This document shows, piece by piece, positions 23,399 to 32,137 of a stretch of DNA of 64,000 nucleotides. The stretch spans positions 620,001 through 684,000 of the forward strand of contig JACJVZ010000001.1 of assembly GCA_020637445.1 (NCBI GenBank). Direction: 5' to 3'. The DNA is from Calditrichota bacterium (GTDB lineage Bacteria; Electryoneota; RPQS01). The notes under the pieces were generated by a model. That model had not been told where the DNA came from and ran no database searches. It was given only the letters and a program-made list of their open reading frames with translations. Positions within the stretch are counted from its first letter, which is position 1, and the number at the start of each line of letters is the position of its first letter. A program made the position numbers and the translations under genes.

Positions 23399-26280
23399 AG
23401 GCGGGTCCCCACAACGATAGGTTTCGTGACGGACTCCGTCTCTCCATTCTTGATTGATTCAAGGTGCAAAATATAAGTACCGATGGGGAGCAGCTCTCGC
23501 AGGTCATTTCGACCGTCCCAATCCAAATGCTGCGGCCCGCCTGATTTCTTGTCAACGAATGTATAAACAAGCTGTCCGCGAAGATTGAACAAACGGAGCC
23601 GCACGGCGCCTGTAGGTGGTGCGTCGTAGTAAATTGGGAAGGTCTGCCCGATATCCGGAGCAAATGCTTTGTTTGGCACGTCCAAAATCAACTTGCCGGT
23701 CGGTGCGCCGACCGAATCGGGATCGGTGAAATCAGCGGCGTATCCGGCAAGCATTTGGAAATCCCCGCTAAACGTGGACGACGGTCCCGCAATACTCATG
23801 CGCTTGCCGACAAGACTGCCCAGCGGATACCACGCACCGCCGAGATATACGCTGTCAAGCTCCATTGAATCCCAAACGCGCAGTGTGACGTTGCCCGAGC
23901 CGTCATCGACAAAAATATTTGTGCCGCCTCCGACGTTTTCGTCGACTTGATACACTGTTCCGATCACACGGCACCACGTTCCGGATCCGTACAAATCAGG
24001 AACGGAACAACGGACAATTGAGGCTTGAGTTCTCAAGTCACCAGTACGAATTACGATCGGCTCCGGCAAAGGTTGATTCTCAGAAAGGACTCGAACATCG
24101 GCGGAGTTTTGTCCTGCCGCGAACTCACCCATTTGAATTGCCCCAGAGAACTGATTAACAAGTCCGGTGATTTCAATCAGATTTCCACGCCTAATGCCGG
24201 GGAATGTTGATGCCGCGCCGGTATTAGAGAGGTTAAATCCGCGGCCGCTCTGATCTTGTATGAAAGCTGAGATACGGCGCGAACCGGACGTTGTCGTGAC
24301 ATCTTGCACAAAGTTCACGACTCCCCGAAATGTCGTCCGTTGACCATCAAAGGACGCATAGTCATTATATACGTCGGCAATCGCAGTTACTTCATTTGCG
24401 GAATATCCGCCAAAACCGAGAGTCGCGCTCGTCAAGATGTTGCCGGCGGCGTCGGAAATATCCATGACTTCAACTTGGTAGGCCGACGCGGACGGCATCG
24501 ATTCGAGCGTTTCCAACTGAATTGTTCGTCCGTCACTAAAGAGTAGTGCAGACTCAATATGCAGAGTCGGGAAATTGGCGTCCGTTACGTCGATGATTTC
24601 AAAACGAGCAAGATCATCGGCCGCGCTGAGGGCAAGACGTTCATTGAAACGCAGGTTGACAAGATGCTCGGCGACAGTGATTGCTGATGCGAGTTGCGGC
24701 GGACGGCGGTCAATAACCCCGAGATCCGCGTCACTCCGCGGAGCAATCATATGGCCGGGAACATTGTTAAAGTCGACGCATCCCTGAATGAAAGTGAAGC
24801 TGTCACCCACAGCGGGGACATACTCCAATCCAAAATTACCGATGATTACGCCGGAACCGGAACCGTCGGAGGCTTCCCACTGTGTGTATTGAGCGAAGTC
24901 GTTTGTGCCAGTAACCACGCCGGGGCCCACGTAAACAAAGCCGCCTTCATAGGCCTCCGCCATTCCGGGGAGAATCGCGGTCGTGATCGTGTCAGGCGGG
25001 GGAACGGTTCCTTGACCGAGAATCGTGACGGACGAGACGCTCGATAGCTCAGTGATGCCATTAAACTCTTGGACGCTTGCTGTCACCAGTACGCAATCGC
25101 CCGCCGCAACCGTTGTCGGTGAAGCATACACATAGACCCCAGACCACGGTCCGCCGCCCGGATCACTCATGAAGAAGCTGCTCCCGCCATCATAGTTTGC
25201 ACCCGTTACTATTCCGGTTACGGTGACAGTCTGCCCGTTTAGCGGCGATTCGCCACCGGCTGGATTGTCAACAAACTGAATGTCAAATATCGAAAGATGG
25301 ATCGAGCGAATCAAATAGGAATAGGTTTCGTCCGGCGCGTTCGCAGGGGAGAGACTCTGAAGACCGTCTCCGTCTCGAGCCGAGACGTAAAAGTAGGCTG
25401 ACACATGTTCCGGTCCGGCGGGGAGAATGCCGCCCCACTCGCCGTCGAACGCGTCGCCGTCTCCGTGCTCACCGTCATCATGCATCATGACAGCGCTGAA
25501 GTCACCGGTGTTTCCGAAACGGTAGAAAATCAGAACTTCCGCAATATCACTATTGTCGTCCACAATACGCGCCGTTACGGTTACCGGATCAACGGCAGTC
25601 GGACGATCCGGCAAGAAACCGACGTCGCCGATCAGCGGTGGCCGATTTGATGTGAATCCAAAATCGAAGTCGTTTCTTGGATTCAACGTGAAGGCTCCAG
25701 CCGAGAGCGAGATGATTCCGCGCAAGTACTGCAGCGTGTCTCCCACGAGCGGCGAGTTCTCGAAATCAAAACCCTTCCGCACACGAATAGACCCGGTTTC
25801 ATCTTCAATTTGAAAACCGTTAGTGAAGACTTCGGTTACGACAGGTGCGTCCACTTGAACCAAGACTCCTTCCAGCGACTCGCCAATGTCGGCAATGACC
25901 GTCCCGTAAGGGGGAATCGTCGTAGATGTCGCCTGGGGCCCGAAAAGTATGGCCGGGACCCTTAATCTCGTCTCGGTACCGGACTCCTCTACCGTGGCCT
26001 GCAAGACAATCGAATCTCCGATCGCAAGAGTCAGGGTTTGAGTTTCGTTGACTTGGATTCCGCTCCAGGGTCCACCGCCGGGATCGGAAATGAAATAGCG
26101 GAGGCCATTACTGAAGCCGTAGCCGGTCACAATGCCAGCTACTTCGACGGTTTGCCCATTCAGAGGGGAGGTGCCATCAGGTGCCTCCGTAAACTGAATA
26201 TCATGAACAGAAATGGGCTCGGCAACTAAGGAAGTCGCTGACAATAATAGACTTACAGCGAGAATCGCTAAGAAATGCAT
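23395..26280 (-). CDS. Large secreted multi-OB-fold protein with C-terminal sorting domain
   Basis: 961 aa. A signal peptide (about 1-20) precedes repeated OB-fold units like those at the N-terminus of extracellular ExeM/NucH-type nucleases. The hallmark SPLNGQTVEVAGIVTG is at about 38-53 and recurs as SPLNGQTVTVTGIVTG at about 345-360; weaker OB-like units lie at about 135-205, 440-520, 635-735 and 765-880. Two Ig-like modules separate them (about 212-325 and 525-630). No nuclease catalytic domain is present. The last 80 residues (FNLRGQLVYTF, LLPIGTYILHLES) form a FlgD/T9SS type A-like sorting module. It is first in a tightly overlapping gene set with the PorV-like and HhH proteins. Confidence 0.75.
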   Translation of the reverse strand: MHFLAILAVSLLLSATSLVAEPISVHDIQFTEAPDGTSPLNGQTVEVAGIVTGYGFSNGLRYFISDPGGGPWSGIQVNETQTLTLAIGDSIVLQATVEESGTETRLRVPAILFGPQATSTTIPPYGTVIADIGESLEGVLVQVDAPVVTEVFTNGFQIEDETGSIRVRKGFDFENSPLVGDTLQYLRGIISLSAGAFTLNPRNDFDFGFTSNRPPLIGDVGFLPDRPTAVDPVTVTARIVDDNSDIAEVLIFYRFGNTGDFSAVMMHDDGEHGDGDAFDGEWGGILPAGPEHVSAYFYVSARDGDGLQSLSPANAPDETYSYLIRSIHLSIFDIQFVDNPAGGESPLNGQTVTVTGIVTGANYDGGSSFFMSDPGGGPWSGVYVYASPTTVAAGDCVLVTASVQEFNGITELSSVSSVTILGQGTVPPPDTITTAILPGMAEAYEGGFVYVGPGVVTGTNDFAQYTQWEASDGSGSGVIIGNFGLEYVPAVGDSFTFIQGCVDFNNVPGHMIAPRSDADLGVIDRRPPQLASAITVAEHLVNLRFNERLALSAADDLARFEIIDVTDANFPTLHIESALLFSDGRTIQLETLESMPSASAYQVEVMDISDAAGNILTSATLGFGGYSANEVTAIADVYNDYASFDGQRTTFRGVVNFVQDVTTTSGSRRISAFIQDQSGRGFNLSNTGAASTFPGIRRGNLIEITGLVNQFSGAIQMGEFAAGQNSADVRVLSENQPLPEPIVIRTGDLRTQASIVRCSVPDLYGSGTWCRVIGTVYQVDENVGGGTNIFVDDGSGNVTLRVWDSMELDSVYLGGAWYPLGSLVGKRMSIAGPSSTFSGDFQMLAGYAADFTDPDSVGAPTGKLILDVPNKAFAPDIGQTFPIYYDAPPTGAVRLRLFNLRGQLVYTFVDKKSGGPQHLDWDGRNDLRELLPIGTYILHLESIKNGETESVTKPIVVGTRL

Positions 26281-26465
26281 ACGAGATTGTTGAGAAAATA
26301 GGGGAAAACAGGCGGGGTATAGATTAGACTCAGCAAAATACAGAAACTGCTCTCGAAATACAAGCCATATAGGGGCCTATTTTATGCGAAATTCGATAGC
26401 ATTTTGCCCTGTGAACCAAGAGTCAGAGAATTGTTTTTTCGGCCCGTTTTGATTACTTTTCTCAA

Positions 26466-28634
26466 ATGCGATTCACACGGTATTTCCTCCCTATGATTCT
26501 GGCTCCGTTGCTGGCTTCGTTGGCCTTCCCGTCCACTGAGATGGCCGAAGATTCCGGGCGAGCGACCCTCTTTTGGGGCTATCTTCAGGCTGGAGATACG
26601 ACCGCAGCTCAAGGCGTTCTGACGGACACCTCTTTAAGGGCCTCGCCCAATTGGGACAAACTGGCCAATTTCCTTTCTGCCTACGTAGCCTATTCGGATT
26701 CTACCTTTAGCACGGTTCCCACATTGTTGGACCTTGGCACAACCGATGAACTTACAGAGCACGCATATTGGCTGAGAGCAATGGCTCTGAAAGACCTCGG
26801 ACAGCCTCATTTAGCCGGAATCTATTGGCGAAAACTTGTGGATTCAGATCTTGAAGACTACCGTGAAATCGCCGTTGAAGAGCTATTTGCGGACGTCCAA
26901 ACCCAAAGTTCTCTGGATACTCTGCAGACATTGTCGACTATCGCCCGCGAGCGCGGAGTTTCCCGCGAGCTAAGGCAGCGAATTGACTTTGAGTTAGCCG
27001 GGTTTCTGAGTCTTGCGGGTAGACACACCGAAGCCACAGAGATTCTCCGAACCGTGTACTTGCTATCGCCGGGTACGGGGACTGGGCAAGATGCAAAGGA
27101 ATCGTTGAAGACTTATGCCGTCCGGTACGGCTTCTCCCCGACTCAGCCGGACTGGAGCGGCGAATGGGAAGAGGTCGAGCGACTTGAGAAGACGGGACAG
27201 AAAGCCGGAGCATTCAATAAGATTGAGGAGCTCCGGAAGCGCGGCCGCTATGCCGCCAATGACGAGATGATGATTGCACGTCAAGTGCGGTTGGCGATTG
27301 CCCTGCGGCGTCACGGCGACGCCAAGCGACTGGCTGAGCAGCATCTGAAACAGTTCCCGAATTCCAGCTACCGCGACGAGATGCTTTTTTCGTTGACTCG
27401 CGCGGCTTATCTCATGGATGAGGATGATTTGGCGATCCGAACAGCCGAAACACTGGCGAGGACGGGCACGGACAAGAAACAAATTGGCGAGACGTGGAGG
27501 CTGATCGGACTTTTGCACATTGATCGCGAGCGCCCCGCGGAAGCTGCCATTGCTTTTGACAAATGGGTAAAGGCGGCGGCAGGCGGCGACGGCGCGGATG
27601 ACGCTCTTTGGAATCGCGGGTGGGCAAGGTTTCTCTCTGGGCAATATGCACAAGCTGCGGGCGATTTCGTTCTTCTTGTGAAGTCCTATCCGAAATCTGG
27701 TTATGTTCCGATTGGCTTGTATTGGGGCTCTCGGGCATATGACGAAGCTGGCAACTCCAAGAAGAGTGACAGCCTTTGCTTCGAACTACAGCATACGATG
27801 CCATTTTCTTATTACTCGCAACTTCAGTGCGGCATGTCTCCTCAGCCGGATCCGGAGCGGCTCGACTATGAAGTTCTAAGTCTTGACCAGCTTGCAGCAA
27901 TAGGCGGAAGGCACACGCGAGCATTTGCGCAATTAACCGCTATGGGACTCTGGGAGCTTGCGCTGCGCGAGTGGCCCAAAGTCGAAGACGAGTGCGGACA
28001 ACGTGCAGACGTGGCCTGGTGGAGGCCGCTGCTTTATTGGAAATCGGGACAAAGATTCGAGTCGTGGCGATGGATAATCAGGGAACTCCGAGATGAAGTA
28101 GTTTCAGACGGAAACCGGCCGCTCGATTTCTTCAAGCTGTGGTATCCGCTCGACTATGAGCCGTTAATACTAGACCTGTGCGGCAAATACCATGTTGATC
28201 CTTATCTGGCGCTTGGTGTTATCTGCCAGGAGTCGCATTTTGACGAGAAGATTGTTAGTCCTTCAGGCGCGATTGGCTTGATGCAATTGATGCCCGCAAC
28301 TGCGCGTGAGCAAGCACGTAAGATCGGGCAAAGCCTGCGCACCGACGACTTGTATTATGGTCCGCGCAATCTTGAAATCGGTATTGCGCATCTGGCGGAG
28401 TTAATGAATGATCTTGGAGGCGATACGGTATTGACCTTGTGCGCCTACAATGCCGGAATAAACGCCGCACGGCGGTGGAAAAATGAGTTTGGAACTGCTG
28501 ACGAGGATGTTTTTGTCGAACGCATTCCGTATCGTGAAACGAGGCTTTACGTCAAGTATATCATGCAGCACATGGCGGCTTATCGCCGTCTCTACCCGAA
28601 TTTGAAGCTATCCCTTCCGGGAAATGAACCTTAA
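26466..28634 (+). CDS. Soluble lytic murein transglycosylase with TPR-like superhelix
   Basis: 722 aa. A signal peptide (about 1-20) precedes about 540 residues of helical repeats with TPR-like spacing, as in Slt70, and a C-terminal SLT domain. The catalytic glutamate is Glu589 in VICQESHFDEK, followed by SPSGAIGLMQLMPATA and a late LCAYNAGINAARRW. It cleaves the MurNAc-GlcNAc bond of peptidoglycan and forms anhydro-muropeptides. It is the first gene of a plus-strand block and is followed 3 bp later by selD. The divergent neighbour is 185 bp away. Confidence 0.9.
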   Translation: MRFTRYFLPMILAPLLASLAFPSTEMAEDSGRATLFWGYLQAGDTTAAQGVLTDTSLRASPNWDKLANFLSAYVAYSDSTFSTVPTLLDLGTTDELTEHAYWLRAMALKDLGQPHLAGIYWRKLVDSDLEDYREIAVEELFADVQTQSSLDTLQTLSTIARERGVSRELRQRIDFELAGFLSLAGRHTEATEILRTVYLLSPGTGTGQDAKESLKTYAVRYGFSPTQPDWSGEWEEVERLEKTGQKAGAFNKIEELRKRGRYAANDEMMIARQVRLAIALRRHGDAKRLAEQHLKQFPNSSYRDEMLFSLTRAAYLMDEDDLAIRTAETLARTGTDKKQIGETWRLIGLLHIDRERPAEAAIAFDKWVKAAAGGDGADDALWNRGWARFLSGQYAQAAGDFVLLVKSYPKSGYVPIGLYWGSRAYDEAGNSKKSDSLCFELQHTMPFSYYSQLQCGMSPQPDPERLDYEVLSLDQLAAIGGRHTRAFAQLTAMGLWELALREWPKVEDECGQRADVAWWRPLLYWKSGQRFESWRWIIRELRDEVVSDGNRPLDFFKLWYPLDYEPLILDLCGKYHVDPYLALGVICQESHFDEKIVSPSGAIGLMQLMPATAREQARKIGQSLRTDDLYYGPRNLEIGIAHLAELMNDLGGDTVLTLCAYNAGINAARRWKNEFGTADEDVFVERIPYRETRLYVKYIMQHMAAYRRLYPNLKLSLPGNEP

Positions 28635-28637
28635 CCT

Positions 28638-29684
28638 ATGTCCTACACGAAAGAAGAGCTAACCAAGCTCACGCATCTCGTGCGCTGCGCCGGTTGAGCC
28701 AGCAAGATGGATCCGGCGGTGCTGGATCTGATTCTTGCAGGTATACCGAACCAAAAGGATGACAACGTACTCGTAGGTTTCGACTATCGCGACGATGCGA
28801 CGGCATACAGGTTGCCGTCGGGCGAAGTGATTGTTCAAACGTTGGATTTTTTCACTCCCGTCGTGGATAATCCCTACGAATATGGTGCCATTGCGGCGGC
28901 AAATTCCCTTTCCGACGTCTATGCGATGAACGGCAGGCCGCTCTTTGCCCTTAATATTTGTGCGTTTCCAAAGACATTACCACCCGAAATTTGGCGTGAA
29001 GTGCTGCGCGGTGGAGCTGAGAAAGCTCTCGAAGCCGGCATCGTCGTGGCCGGAGGACACACGATTGATGACACGGAACCAAAGTATGGTTTGGTCGTAA
29101 CGGGAATAGTGAATCCCAATGACATGTGGAGCAACAATGGCGCTCGCGCTGGCGATATTCTGCTGCTTACGAAGCCGCTCGGCACGGGAGTAATTACAAC
29201 CGCACTCAAGAACGAAATTCTTACTGAAGAAGATGTCGCTCCTGCCGTCCAGTGGATGAAGATGCTCAACAAAGACGCCGCGATTGCCCTGGAAGGTCTC
29301 GGAATAAGGGCCGCGACGGATATTACTGGAAATGGATTTCTGGGACACGCGGCAGAAATGTCCAAAGCGTCGAATGTCCGGTTTGTGTTCAATGCCGACG
29401 CGTTTCCCGTATTGGATGCCGCGTGGCCGCTTGCCGAACATGCGAAAGTTCCCGGCGGCACGAAGATGAACAAGCTCTATCTGGGAAGTTACGTGACATT
29501 TTCCAACGTATCCGTCGCTCTCAAGTGGATTTTGTACGATGCGCAAACGTCCGGAGGACTGTTAATCTCGATTCCTCGCGAACGCTTGTCACAAGCGAAA
29601 ATGAATCTTGAAAACAACAAGGTCTTTTTTGCTGAAATAGGTGAAGTGACGGAAGGCTCTGGCATAGAGGTCGTTGGCAGATGA
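28638..29684 (+). CDS. selD: Selenide, water dikinase (SelD) with an in-frame UGA selenocysteine
   Basis: 348 aa if TGA at 28695-28697 is decoded as selenocysteine (codon 20). SelD makes selenophosphate from selenide and ATP. The ATG at 28638 opens a frame reading LTHLVRCAG, then TGA, then ASKMDPAVLDLIL. This aligns with the E. coli active-site segment GAGCGCKIS: Sec20 takes the place of essential Cys17, Lys23 that of Lys20, and Ser22 the second Cys. Downstream are GGHTIDDTEPKYGLVVTG and TDITGNGFLGHAAEM (family GFGLxGH), plus AQTSGGLL near the end. Starting at the later ATG (28707) would delete the active site. It overlaps asd by 4 bp. Confidence 0.93.
28699..28725 (+). promoter_or_regulatory. 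Candidate bacterial SECIS hairpin within selD
   Basis: Starting one base after the UGA plus one, CCAGCA (28699-28704) pairs exactly with TGCTGG (28720-28725) around a 15-nt loop. Bacterial SECIS elements are hairpins in the coding region immediately after the UGA and bind SelB. Position fits; loop identity was not checked by folding. Confidence 0.5.
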
Positions 29685-30649
29685 AGCCTGTAAGATTAGC
29701 AATTGTCGGTGCAACAGGAATGGTCGGTCAGACGACACTTTCTATCTTGGAGGAGTGGAAAGTACCAATCAGCGAGTTGAGCTTGTTCGCGTCAACTTCG
29801 GGTCGCAGCATGACTTTTCGAGGGGAAGAGATACCTGTTCATGGGATGCAGGATCGCATCGAAGCGGACTACGCGATTCTCGCATTATCCTCAGACCTTT
29901 CCAGGGACCTTGCGCCGATGCTGGCCGCGAACGGCGTGCGTGTTATCGACCACTCCAGTGCCCATCGCATGAACGCCGCCGTTCCGTTGGTCATTCCTGA
30001 GATCAACTCGCACGCAATGAATTCAAACGTGCGCCTGGTGGCGAATCCGAACTGCTCTGCCTCTATTGTGTTAATGGCATTAGCGCCACTTGAAAAGGAA
30101 ATCGGCCTGAAGCGAGTGATCGTGTCAACTTATCAAAGCGTAAGTGGAGCAGGTGCATCGGCTTGTGATGAACTAAGCGCACAAATCATGGATCCGTCAC
30201 ACGCACCGCAAATATTTCCATGTCGCGTAATGGGCAACGTATTTCCGGAAATCGGCCCATTTGAGTCAACGAACTACACGGGCGAAGAGACGAAGATCAG
30301 TCAGGAAATCAGGAAGATTCTTGAGCGCAAGGACCTGCACGTTTCCGCGACTGCAGTACGAGTCCCGGTCAATATTGGGCACGCCGCCTCGGTAAGTGTA
30401 GAAATGCAAAGGCCATTCGCCGTTAGTGAAGTGGCGGAGGCCTTGAGCAGTTTTTCAGGGCTGGTTTTCGATGCAAGAGACTATTCAACGCCGCTCGATA
30501 TCGCTGGAAAACAGGATGTCCGCGTCGGACGTGTACGGATCGATTCGCAAGATAAGAACTGGCTGCATTTCTGGGTGGTTGGAGATAACTTGCGCAAAGG
30601 AGCGGCATCTAATGCGGTGCAAATTCTTCAGCATTGGACGACTCTTTAG
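29681..30649 (+). CDS. asd: Aspartate-semialdehyde dehydrogenase
   Basis: 322 aa. It reduces aspartyl phosphate to aspartate semialdehyde with NADPH, on the way to lysine, threonine and methionine. The N-terminal nucleotide site is IVGATGMVGQTTL, the catalytic Cys is Cys125 in NPNCSAS, and the substrate His lies in RVPVNIGHAASV. Late residues KGAASNAVQIL match the family end. It begins inside the selD stop (ATGA). The next gene starts inside its last 38 bases, with its ribosome-binding site (AAAGGAG) in asd codons. Confidence 0.95.
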   Translation: MKPVRLAIVGATGMVGQTTLSILEEWKVPISELSLFASTSGRSMTFRGEEIPVHGMQDRIEADYAILALSSDLSRDLAPMLAANGVRVIDHSSAHRMNAAVPLVIPEINSHAMNSNVRLVANPNCSASIVLMALAPLEKEIGLKRVIVSTYQSVSGAGASACDELSAQIMDPSHAPQIFPCRVMGNVFPEIGPFESTNYTGEETKISQEIRKILERKDLHVSATAVRVPVNIGHAASVSVEMQRPFAVSEVAEALSSFSGLVFDARDYSTPLDIAGKQDVRVGRVRIDSQDKNWLHFWVVGDNLRKGAASNAVQILQHWTTL

Positions 30650-32072
30650 ACTTCTCTTGATTTTCGCGTGCTGGCAAGTCTCTTATGCTCAGCTCGATTG
30701 GCACGACAACGTCGTCGTGTACGGCTCTGAAGACGACGAGGTGAATCCGCTAATTACGCCGCAGTGGAACGGACAGTACCGAGCTTTTTGTTTGCGCGAT
30801 TCGTCCCGGCTCTCTACCCGTCGCTCACTACTTAGCGGAAGCGCATGGGAAAGTTTTGACGACCTCGAATTGAATGAAACAGCAAGGGATTTCGGCGCCG
30901 TAAGCGACGCCGTTTTCTCGTATGTTTGGAGTAGTCGCAGCGGCCGGATTTGGAGAATCAATCACGACAGCACGGTCTGGTCATCGGCGGCACCGCTTCA
31001 AGTCGACTCTGGAGCCGTGCCGTTTGTCGCTCTTGATGCATACTCCGACTTTCTATTCGATCCTGTCGACACGTACTTGCACGGTTGTTTCATTCAAAGC
31101 AGCACGCCCTCGAACACAACGCTTACTTATTTTCGTTCGGAAAACCGCGCGTTGTCGGTGTCATTAGCATCGGTGGTAGATAGCTCCTTTCAAATTCAGG
31201 ACTCATCCGTTTCGGTTGCAGTTTGTGCAACATGGAGTGGGGAAGAAGAGAAATTGTGGATTGCCGCGGCAACCGACAGGCCCGGCACCGTGGGTGAACA
31301 AATCAGGCTTTATTCCTCCGATGATTTGGGGCAATCATGGTTGACTCCGATCACGCCCGACAGCAGTTCGTACGCGATGATGCAACCCACCCTTGCTTCC
31401 TATGGGGAACTACTCATGCTGGCCTATCAGCGCCGCAATAGTGCTTCTCTCGCTCGGGAAGTGTTTGTAACCTATTCGCCGGACAATGGAGTGTCTTGGT
31501 CCGAGCCTCTTCAAATAACTGACGACCCGTTTGACGATATAGAGCCGAAGCTCGCTGTGTCGGGAGATCGAATCGGGTTGTTTTACGTTCGTGCTCAGAC
31601 TCAGAGTGCAATTGGTGAGTTGTTTGTACGCGAGAGCAGCGTCGATGAACCCTGGGTTTGGACCCAAGAAACCTCTGTTTCAGACGATGCCAATCTGCGG
31701 GTCGCTGGTGGCTACGATGCGACCGGCGATGACCGCGGCTTTGCAGCCGTTTGGGGGACGCGAATCGTCGGCGAAGATGGCGACATAGTGTTTGATGCTT
31801 CGTGGCGGGGCGTCTCTGTCGATGCGACTCGGTCAGGTACGAGAGATGAAAGTGGCTCGCTATCTTATGTACATGCCGGGGCAGTTGATTACGATCTTCC
31901 GCAAGGAGAGCCCAGCGGAATTTTGCTTTATGATATTTTGGGACGCAGAGTTGCGCAAACGATATCGAGCGGTCGGGGCCGGTGGATATTGCCGACGGCT
32001 CTTCCCAGTGGGAGCTATATTGCTTTCAGCGAATCATCCCATGATCTGGTCCGGATACGAATTGTAAGATAG
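30612..32072 (+). CDS. Secreted BNR/sialidase-like repeat protein with C-terminal sorting-type module
   Basis: 486 aa from ATG 30612, which has AAAGGAG nine bases upstream. The signal peptide (about 3-26) ends in VSYA. The middle contains sialidase-type beta-propeller blades recognisable by Asp-box-like units (YSSDDLGQSWLTP, YSPDNGVSWSEP, about 230-310). The final 80 residues resemble a T9SS type A sorting module (GILLYDILGRRVAQ, LPSGSYIAFSES). No sialidase active-site Arg triad is apparent, so glycan hydrolysis is not claimed. It ends just before a strong bidirectional terminator. Confidence 0.6.
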   Translation: MRCKFFSIGRLFRLLLIFACWQVSYAQLDWHDNVVVYGSEDDEVNPLITPQWNGQYRAFCLRDSSRLSTRRSLLSGSAWESFDDLELNETARDFGAVSDAVFSYVWSSRSGRIWRINHDSTVWSSAAPLQVDSGAVPFVALDAYSDFLFDPVDTYLHGCFIQSSTPSNTTLTYFRSENRALSVSLASVVDSSFQIQDSSVSVAVCATWSGEEEKLWIAAATDRPGTVGEQIRLYSSDDLGQSWLTPITPDSSSYAMMQPTLASYGELLMLAYQRRNSASLAREVFVTYSPDNGVSWSEPLQITDDPFDDIEPKLAVSGDRIGLFYVRAQTQSAIGELFVRESSVDEPWVWTQETSVSDDANLRVAGGYDATGDDRGFAAVWGTRIVGEDGDIVFDASWRGVSVDATRSGTRDESGSLSYVHAGAVDYDLPQGEPSGILLYDILGRRVAQTISSGRGRWILPTALPSGSYIAFSESSHDLVRIRIVR

Positions 32073-32090
32073 AAGATTGCTGCAATACAA

Positions 32091-32122
32091 AAGAGGCTCC
32101 CTATTGGGAGCCTCTTTTTTGT
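32091..32122. terminator. Bidirectional intrinsic terminator
   Basis: An 11-bp perfect stem, AAGAGGCTCCC (32091-32101) with GGGAGCCTCTT (32106-32116), loop TATT, then a T-run on the plus side and an A-run on the other. It separates the convergent BNR-like and BatA-like genes and can act both ways. Confidence 0.92.
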
Positions 32123-32137
32123 AAGAAAACTTGTTTG

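Noticed and set aside
26281..26465. Promoters in the divergent gap before the transglycosylase and OB-fold genes
   Set aside because: Only weak hexamer pairs were found (3/6 for -35), none convincing on either strand.
28707..29684. Annotating selD from the ATG at 28707
   Set aside because: It would remove the active-site loop; the upstream in-frame segment matches SelD once TGA is read as selenocysteine.
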